Assembly: GCA_945859605.1 (NCBI GenBank)
Contig: OX243815.1
Location: forward strand, 35,147,785 to 35,211,784
Length of the DNA stretch: 64,000 nt
Source of the DNA: Lumbricus rubellus
Taxonomy: Eukaryota > Annelida > Clitellata > Crassiclitellata > Lumbricidae
Direction of reading: 5' to 3'
The notes beneath the pieces were generated by a model. It did not search any database. It was not told the origin of the DNA and saw only the letters and a list, made by a program, of their open reading frames with translations. Shown here in pieces: positions 57,171-64,000 of this stretch. Every line of letters starts with the position of its first letter. Positions within the stretch are counted from its first letter, which is position 1. The position numbers and the translations under genes were made by a program.

Positions 57171-58388
57171 CACCGTGATTCAAAAAAAGTAAGCCAAATT
57201 GTTATTCGTATATCTCTAATGCCTGATAACATATCACGCTAAACTTTTCCAAATATTTAGAGAATTGGACCAAGAATATGATTCCAAAATTTCATGAGGT
57301 AAAGTTGAACGGATAAAAAGATATGAATATATAAACTTCAGATGCCGAAATTGCAGTTTACAAGCAATTTTCTGTCAGATTCAATCAAATGTTTCCTTAT
57401 TATCTCTAAAGCCTAATGATTAATCATTCTAAAATTTTCCAGATATGTAGAGAATTGAACTAACAATATGACCCAACAGTATGGTTTGTTTTTTTAATTA
57501 AACAACATGCTAAAAATGTCCTCTTTCTACGTGCACGTAAACCTGGAGGCGCTGGCGCCATGCATTGAGCAACAGCATCGTCGATTATCCTTGTCCAGGC
57601 CATCCCACACTTCCAACAAGCGTTATTTCAGATCGTTTATATCATGGATTGTTGTCTGGTTGACTCGGTCTTTCGTCATGCACGCTCCACACTTTATAGT
57701 CGACAGGATTCAAATATGGGCTGTTCGGAGGCCATAATGTGGGACAAATGAAGTCTGGCGTCTCTCTTGTCAGCATTTTGATGGTAGCCTATCCTTGGCT
57801 CTGTGGGCTGGCGCTGTTCTGTTGAAATAGAAAACAGACTTCTGGGGCTATAGATTTCTGATAACAGGTGGAACATGTTGTGACAGCAGACCGTTGCGAT
57901 AATATACTCCGTTTATTTTACTCCAGGATCACTGAAGACCAAAATTGGGAACTATCAAGCATAGAAACCGCAACGAACACCATAACAGACTTGCTGAAAA
58001 CTGACATTTCTGGAGATGAAGTTGAAATATTCATATCTTTGTATCCGTTCAAAATTTTGACATGATATTTTGGAAGCCTATTCTTGGTTAAATTCTCTAT
58101 ATATTTTGAAAATTTTAGAATTATTAGTCATCAGGCATCAGAGATATAAGAAAAACAGTTTGGATTACTTTTTATTGAATCTAACAGAAAATTGCTTGTA
58201 AACTGCAATTTTGGTATATGATGTTTGAAAATTCATATCTTGTTATCCGTTCAACTTTATCTCATGAAATTTTGGAATCATATTCTTGGTCCAATTCTCT
58301 AAATATTTGGAAAATTTTAGCTTGATATGTTATCAGGCATTAGAAATATAAGAAAAACATTTTGGCTTACTTTTTTTTAATCACGGTG
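57171..58388. mobile_element. maT-like mariner, complete ends, defective (1218 bp)
   Basis: Starts CACCGTGATTCAAAAAAAG and ends TTTTTTTTAATCACGGTG, bordered by TA (57169-57170 and 58389-58390). The transposase remnant lies on the minus strand (about 57950-57500), so the element is inverted relative to 55393-56593. Terminal and subterminal sequence is nearly the same as in that copy. Confidence 0.92.
57500..57960 (-). pseudogene. maT-like transposase remnant (minus)
   Basis: Minus strand: FNRTAPAHRAKD, a frameshifted stretch with ILSTIKC where NPVDYKVW is expected, then TKDRVNQTTIHDINDLK and LEVWDGLDKDN. It has the FNRTAPAH change shared with 55857-56250. Confidence 0.75.
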
Positions 58389-58390
58389 TA

Positions 58391-58940
58391 GTATTTAGTG
58401 AGCCAATATTAACACTGTGGAATAGTTTTTATAGTCTTTCAAATAGTTTTGAAGGACAATTTAGTCAAGGCTGATTTGTTAACGCAGACAAAAAATATCC
58501 CGCTTTTATGATGCTGGGAGGTGACTCTCGAGCAGTGATGAACATTATTGAGCATGTACAATAATAGGCCTAAACAAACAATGTCATTCAAATCGTCGCC
58601 TTCCTCCGTAATAAAAGAAATTACGGAAGCGGATCGAATAAGAAGGATTTCGGGGTTTCCTCATACATTGTATTCGCTGATCGGCTGAGAACCAATGGAG
58701 TTCAGACTACCAGATGGGGTAAAACTGGAGTATTGCAAGGTAGAATAATTATTAACTAAGATTTTAAAAAGTATATTAAAGAAGGAATGATTTTTATACG
58801 GTAGATAAGCAATCGCAACAGAGAAAAATATCTTAAAAGCACATCTTGCCGGCTGATTTCAGGTGGTGCCCATGCATAGGCGGGCCTCGCATGGCCAATT
58901 TCTGGTGGTGCTGAGCACTCACGGGCCTCGCAGAGTCGGC
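58391..58940. other. Mostly unassigned; one possible short TIR fragment
   Basis: 58870-58938 is bounded by CATAGGCGGGCCTCGC and GTCGGCGCCCATG, a possible tiny relative of the CATRGGCG family. No duplication found. No gene. Confidence 0.35.
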
Positions 58941-58941
58941 G

Positions 58942-59300
58942 CCCATGTATATATATATATATATATACATACGCACGTATGTATGTATGCATTGCATGTA
59001 TGCATGTATGCATGTATGTCTGTATGTAATATGTATGTATGTGAGTATGCATGTTTGTATATGTATGTACGTACGTACGTACGTATATATGCATGTATGT
59101 ATGTATGTAAGAAATATGTATGTGCATAGTGCATACATACCTACCTAACTACATACATACATATATACCTATATACATACGTACGTGCATACATGCATAT
59201 ACATACATACAAATATACATATATACATGCATGCATACATACATGCATGCATACATACGTGCATGATATATACATATATACAGAAATACGTAACATACAT
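58942..59300. repeat. Inverted microsatellite pair: (ATGT)n then (ACAT)n
   Basis: (TA)n at 58944-58966, (ATGT)n to about 59130, then (ACAT)n to about 59295. The two halves are complementary and could form a long hairpin. All open frames here are repeat artefacts. Confidence 0.85.
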
Positions 59301-59312
59301 TCCAGACCACCG

Positions 59313-60067
59313 GGTGACCGTTTATTTCCCCGAATTTCATTTCCCCGAAATTTATTTCGCCGAATTCATCTGACCGAAAATCAATTCACCGAATCTCACC
59401 TCGCCTAATGTTCAATTCACCGAATGTTAATTTAATGGAAATTCATTTAACCGAAAATATAAAGGGATCGACTATGCTAAAATGCTTGGCACGTGGGAAC
59501 GTGTGTTGTGCAGTACACCTTTAGGCCGTCCTATCGACTGTAGGCCTACATGACATGGTACATCACACACACACAAGCCTCTGTCTTTTCGATTTCGTTT
59601 CCTTCTTATGGCAGTTTAGCCGTCGGTTTCTGTCTGAATAGAGATAAAATTTAATGTCTAAAATAAAGTTTGTTACTAGTAGTCGAGGTAAAAAAAAGGC
59701 TATATTTGAGGGATACATTTATCTGAAAGACAAAGAAGTTAAATGGGAAAACGTACTGGTGTTGTGAGTTGCGAGGTTGCACTGCACGAATGCATAGTAT
59801 GGGAGATGTCATTGTACGACTGCCGACTGACCACACTCTGCATGCTCCATCGGCTAATCGAGTAGCTGCCGCTGTTGTTGTTGGAGCCGTGCGAGTAAAA
59901 GCAACCAAATGTGACTTGTCTACTTTTCTGTGAAATGACAATTCGGTCACATGAACTTCTAGGAAATGAACATCGCGTAGATGATTGTCGGCGAATTGAT
60001 TTTCGGTTAGATGAATTCGGCTAAAAGACCTTCGGTGAAATGAACTTCGGTGTAATGATAGGGAACC
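59313..60067. mobile_element. MULE-like element with long TIRs, 9-bp TSD and a FLYWCH domain (755 bp)
   Basis: Starts GGTGACCG and ends GGGAACC. Long imperfect inverted repeats of about 100 bases are made of CCGAATTCATCTNACCG-type units (left 59320-59430; right 59945-60060). A 9-bp direct repeat AGACCACCG flanks it (59304-59312 and 60068-60076). Removing the element restores GPVVWN of an L2-like LINE on the minus strand. It encodes a FLYWCH zinc finger (59654-59933) but no transposase core. A 9-bp duplication, long TIRs and FLYWCH together point to the Mutator-like superfamily. Confidence 0.75.
59654..59933 (+). pseudogene. FLYWCH zinc-finger domain inside the MULE-like element
   Basis: From ATG 59654 the frame reads MSKIKFVTSSRGKKKAIFEG then YIYLKDKEVKWENV. 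A one-base deletion near 59752 shifts to YWCCELRGCTARMHSMGD, then TDHTLHAPSANRV, and stops at 59931-59933. Aromatic F/Y positions, YWC..RGC and the H-x-H of HTLHAP are the FLYWCH signature (C-C-H-H zinc ligands). FLYWCH domains occur at the N-terminus of many Mutator-like transposases and in some host genes; DNA or protein binding is inferred. No DDE region follows, since the right TIR begins at once. Confidence 0.8.
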
Positions 60068-60076
60068 AGACCACCG

Positions 60077-60250
60077 GACCAACCACAGAAAAGGCTCGAT
60101 TCTTCATGGTAGCAGTACGAGCAAAAGGAACCAAGAGAACTCCCTTATCAGCAGAGCATAGTTGACGACGTCCTTGGATACCCAATGTAAGGCTGCATAG
60201 CTCACGGAGGTAAATTGGACGAGGCCCTGACAACATCGCCATACCAATGC
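60077..60250 (-). pseudogene. L2-like LINE C-terminal fragment split by the MULE-like element
   Basis: Minus frame: PRPIYLRELCSLTLGIQGRR, then LLVPFARTATMKNRAFSVVG and PVVW, where the MULE-like element begins. Only AAT (N) and a few bases continue beyond the element before microsatellite DNA. The same family as 24088-24622. Confidence 0.75.
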
Positions 60251-60299
60251 AGCTACCATAGTAGGCCTATGCAAAGCCTACACAATACACAAGCCATGG

Positions 60300-60495
60300 T
60301 GGGATGCTTTATAATTTTTTGGCAGCATCAGCACCAAAAAGCATAAGGCAGTGGTCAGAGTGAGAATTGTGGCGTATCACGGCGATCTTAACAAATGTTT
60401 TCTTCATCTGATTGTCTGCTCTTGGTAACACCCGGTCAAGGTGTCTGGGTCGCAAGTTATGATCCGTTTGCTTCGACCTTCCTTCAAAGTTTCAA
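60300..60495 (-). pseudogene. LINE RT C-terminal fragment
   Basis: Minus strand: LRPRHLDRVLPRADNQMKKT and HNSHSDHCLMLFGADAAKKL, closely similar to 18265-18460. Truncated on both sides. Confidence 0.5.
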
Positions 60496-62147
60496 AATGT
60501 CTTAGATGCAAGTTCTACTGTGGTAGTTGCGATTAGATTCGTGATAACATGTTGACTCATCAGCAATGTTCATTGCACTGTTGGGTCTAAGTGTGGGATA
60601 ACTGTCTCCTTTAATTTTTTTGCTCGTTCATTGTCATCGTCACATTTGGATACTGAATTCCATAAAAGAATTCTTCCGTTTTGACAGTGGCTCCACTAGT
60701 CCGTTCATTTTCACTGTTAGTCCTGAATAAGTTTTAAAAGTTTTTGGGTTTTATTAAAAGCTACTAAAGGCAGTGCCTTTTAAAGTTTCTGAGTGCAGAG
60801 CATAAATGAATAGAAGTAGATAAGTCTGTTGCCACAATATCGATCTATCTACTTCCATTAACTTGCTTTAATTATGGTCATCTTCTGTTTGGCTAATTTC
60901 ATCACCCATGCCGAAAGTACCCACAGGCCTTGCCGAAATTTCCCTTCCCTGTGGGTAATTTCGGCATTTGAAAGCCTTCACTTCACGTGTTATAACACGA
61001 ATTTGCGAGAGCCGATTCGCAATTTGAAGCAGTCATTTCATAGCACAAGGTTGTAGTAAGAAGCTAAAAGAACCTTAGTGGATCTTATAAATGTAATAGA
61101 TAAAAAATACGGCTTAAGGTGCCCAAATTACCCTATTTTACCCTATTATTATTATTATACATTTTTCCAGGAGTTTGGAGAGAAAGGAAAGATTGGAAAT
61201 GGGACGATAGCTGGAGGGAGCGCTTGGGTCTAGACTCTAGACCCTGGCGCTTGAGAGGGAGAAACCATGGCCCTTTTGTGCTGAACTGGAACCACATCCA
61301 GGGCCAGCGAATAATTGCATAACAAAAGTAAAAAAGGCAAAAACTCATCCAGAAACTCTTTAACAATGAGTGTTGGAATAATGTCCAGCACGCAGGACTT
61401 CGATGTGCAGCCTTGGATGATGCGTCTGAGAGCGTGCGTTTGGAGCGGCTGCTATTCGTTGAGGATGGCAGCAGAAGTTGAAAGAGGGAAAATGGAGGCG
61501 CTTTTCAGGTACATGCATTACTATTGTTATGGATATATGTTGCCATCAAAGGCCCGTCATGCTCCTAATTATCAGACCAGGACACCCTGGACCTCGTCCA
61601 CGCAGCGTCCATGGAAGCATTCCTCTACAACATAATGACAGGGGCAGTCTATCCTCCCCCTACCCCCATGGACAGTCGATCCCCTCCGCATCTCTCACAC
61701 AAGAACAGTTGTCTTTCTGCCTGTCTCTCGCTGGTCTTACTTTCCAGTCTCCATCTCACGAGATACGGATAGAGTCATTACGGGTATGCAGTGGTTAAAA
61801 TGGTTTGGGTGAGCACTGAGCAGTGGGAACGCCAAATGTGAGCAGCGGGAACGCTGATGAAGTTTTACAGGGAATGCCCATGTTTCAAGGTTCCATAGTG
61901 AGCAGTGGGAACGCAAGCCAAGAATTTCGAGAGCACTTTAAGCCCTGCGGGTACGGGTATACCCAGTTTAATAAATTTTTATCCGCACCAACGTAGGTTA
62001 TTAAACCAGTGCTAGATTTAAATTTATTAATGATGTATCACATAGGCCTAATGCAAGCCGCACTTGGTATATTGGCCAAAAACGGCTGGTCAACCGGTAC
62101 ACGCCCCTGTGCAGCTTTTTGCACCGATGTCCAAAGAACCTTAAAAA
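60496..62147. other. No gene recognised
   Basis: Frames at 61119-61322, 61315-61635 and 61478-61798 have no motif. TGCCGAAA...TACCC words in both orientations stand at 60908-60970, and similar GCCGAAATTACCCC words at 62790-62830, outlining a possible further subterminal-repeat element. GAGCAGTGGGAACGC is repeated three times at about 61820-61915. Confidence 0.4.
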
Positions 62148-62155
62148 CGGCTCTG

Positions 62156-62723
62156 GGTAAAACTGTATTTTAGCGTATTTTATTCCAAACGCGTAAACTC
62201 AAAAGAAATAGCGTATTTAATTAAAACTGATGGAGAAGTTCAGTGATTTCGGTTCATTGTCAAATAGGGGAGGGGAGGAGAGGGGGAGGGGGAGTGAATT
62301 TCACGTAAAAGACCAGGACTCTGCTCAGTTCGATCCAACCAAAGCACTCCTATTAAATCATCAGGGGGAGGGGGAGGGGAGGGGAGGTCTTTTCTGCCAC
62401 AGCAACGCGTGGCCGGGTACAGCTAGTATAAATATAAAGGACTCGTGTTTTACCTGTGTGCAGATTCAGCCTCCCTCCCCACTTTCCACCACCCACCCCA
62501 CCGTGCAGGACACGCCCAACGGTAACCATCCATACCATGATTGTACGTTGCCAGATAACATTGCACATTGCATCTTGGACATGTTATACTGTTTTTCAAT
62601 AAACGTCGTTGAGCCAGCCTAACCCTAACATAATACACAAATACACACGCTAAATAATAAAATACGCTAAAATACATGATATCGATTTTGAGAGAATAAA
62701 ATACGCTAAAATACAGTTTTACC
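62156..62723. mobile_element. TIR element with perfect 30-bp inverted repeat (568 bp)
   Basis: 62156-62185 and 62694-62723 are exact inverted repeats beginning GGTAAAACTGTATTTTAG. The flanking 8-bp duplication CGGCTCTG (62148-62155 and 62724-62731) is perfect. A second, weaker inner repeat of AATACGCTAAAATAC also occurs. The interior is G/A-rich with no transposase. The GG start is unlike hAT, so superfamily is open (MULE or P-like are options). Confidence 0.85.
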
Positions 62724-62731
62724 CGGCTCTG

Positions 62732-63001
62732 TATGACATCAAACCATGGAGCTATTTTAGTGCAATATATTTTCTTGGCTACTGAGGGGGTGCCGAAATT
62801 ACCCCCATGCCGAAATTACCCCACTTTACCCTAGGCAAACATTCCTTTAATCGATCCAGCTTCCATTTAGGCAAAAATTCCTGTAAATCAATCCAGTTTC
62901 TATTTGAACAACAACTATTTTTATAAATCCAACTTCTATTTAAATAACAATTATATTCCGTCAATCCAGCTCCAATTTCAGCAAGAATCGTTCCATCAAT
63001 T
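62732..63001. other. Unassigned, short repeats
   Basis: Two GCCGAAATTACCCC units (62790-62822), then about four imperfect units of AATCCAGCTTCTATTTAA-like sequence (about 62850-62980). No gene. Confidence 0.4.
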
Positions 63002-63345
63002 CATGGGGGGAGACTTGGGCGAAGACTTGCGGGGGACGAACGAGTGGCCGAAGAAAGAACGCGAGATTTTGGACGGACGAATGGCCGAGTCAGCGACAAA
63101 ATTTTCCATATTTTTTGCTGACCAAAAATTTCTGACGACCTTTTTTAGTCATTCGGCCAACCGTACCATTTCCCCGCCAAAATAGCTGATGACTTTTCTT
63201 TTAGTCATTTGTGTTCATGTGTAAAGTGTCCATGCCCTGACACTTAACGATTGGGGTGCGGGGGGACAAATGCATGAACCGTCCCCCCCACCACATTCAT
63301 TGAGGGGGACCGTCCTCACTGTCCTCCCCTAAGTCTCCGCCCATG
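63002..63345. mobile_element. CATRGGCGGAGACTTGG family, complete copy (344 bp)
   Basis: Starts CATGGGGGGAGACTT and ends AAGTCTCCGCCCATG. Flanking octamers CATCAATT (62994-63001) and CATCGATC (63346-63353) match 6 of 8. Copies or fragments at 44073, 46919 and 56749. Confidence 0.65.
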
Positions 63346-63488
63346 CATCGATCGCATTCCTAGGCCCTATTTAATCAAAAATTATTTAATCAATCAGACG
63401 TCTACCTACTAGCGTGAATTCTTTTTCGTCAACGTTAATAAAATCCATGCAATGGCTAATAATTTAAGCGGTTGAAGTTCTAGATTAA
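63346..63488. other. Short unassigned spacer
   Basis: AT-rich sequence between two short elements. Nothing seen. Confidence 0.4.
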
Positions 63489-63496
63489 GCTTACCC

Positions 63497-63945
63497 CATG
63501 GGCGCCCGCACATAGGGGTAAGGGGGGCACTTGCCCCCCCCCTGGAAAAGTGAAACTTATTTTTTTAACTACTACTTTTGAGTTTTTAGCAAATTTCTTC
63601 GCATTAAAACACTAATCATACGAATGATACACATGTGAAAGTGATAAATTTACGTTTAGAAATCTCTATAGAAATAAATATATAAATATATATTATATAA
63701 TAGTGCCTTTCATGGACCTACTTTTTAACATCTAGGCCTACTTTTGGATTTTTAACCAATTTTTCGCAAAAATAATACACAAAAATAATGAAACTGAGAA
63801 ATTTGCATTAAAAACGTCTTTGAAAAAATACCCGTGTTTCTCATTTCCAGCGCTGTATTTAGCATGCTTTTGTCACTGAAAAATGTAACCGTGACCACCG
63901 TAAAATTTTTGCCCCCTCCTGCAAAATTTTCTGCGGGCGCCCATG
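63497..63945. mobile_element. Short TIR element, CATGGGCGCCCGCA type (449 bp)
   Basis: CATGGGCGCCCGCA and TGCGGGCGCCCATG form a perfect 14-bp inverted repeat. Flanking 8-bp duplication GCTTACCC (63489-63496 and 63946-63953) is perfect. Poly-C/poly-G patches lie inside both ends and the centre is AT-rich. Probably hAT-mobilised by duplication length. Non-coding. Confidence 0.85.
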
Positions 63946-64000
63946 GCTTACCCCAATGTAAGATGCGGTGAATTACACTTTGCATGTAAAATTGCTTAGG

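Noticed and set aside
58756..59373. Several overlapping frames (60-120 codons) rich in Y, H, T, C and V
   Set aside because: All arise from (ATGT)n/(ACAT)n repeats, which are open in every frame.
1..64000. Bacterial-style features such as operons, CRISPR arrays, defence systems or ribosome binding sites
   Set aside because: The sequence is animal nuclear DNA with introns, SINEs and LINEs; none of these occur.

Overview
This is an AT-rich, intron-bearing, repeat-saturated stretch of animal nuclear DNA. The recognisable repeats are CR1/L2-like, RTE-like and R4/Dong-like LINEs, tRNA-derived SINEs, hAT-, Tc1/mariner-, piggyBac- and MULE-like DNA elements and long trinucleotide runs. This points to a metazoan, most likely an aquatic invertebrate; the exact taxon cannot be fixed from the sequence. 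There are no bacterial operons, ribosome binding sites or CRISPR arrays. Almost every open frame is transposon debris or chance.

One host gene can be assembled by eye. On the minus strand, seven coding exons between 54316 and 28334 with consensus splice sites and compatible phases encode an SH2 domain followed by a PH domain. Order, spacing and motifs match the phosphoinositide adaptor DAPP1 (Bam32). Its last short exon was not found. All six complete introns are loaded with transposons.

Layout. 1-6400: short hAT-type elements, several with perfect 8-bp target-site duplications (TSDs), and a mariner terminus at the left edge. 6600-9000: a SINE, an L2-like LINE 3' end and a 1.2-kb hAT-type element carrying its own minisatellite. 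9000-11600: nothing firm. 11600-18500: LINE country, including a CR1 copy split by a SINE that is itself split by a hAT element, and two R4/Dong-like copies lying in (TAA)n. 18500-22800: a 416-bp tandem duplication, a hAT-type element, a third R4/Dong-like copy and an element with inverted arrays of a GGACAATTACCCC motif. 23300-28300: unassigned minus-strand open segments, LINE remnants and two mariner-type elements. 28334-54316: the DAPP1-like gene with its intronic repeats. 54368-54460: a perfect 40-bp inverted repeat just upstream of the first coding exon. 54500-58400: a piggyBac-like element split by a SINE, and two 1.2-kb maT-like mariners. 58900-60500: microsatellites and a MULE-like element carrying a FLYWCH zinc finger, inserted in an L2-like LINE. 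60500-64000: further short TIR elements.

The genes do not form a pathway: one signalling gene sits in a transposon graveyard. The most informative signals are the TSDs and interrupted reading frames, which give insertion boundaries and relative ages, and the FLYWCH-bearing MULE-like element.
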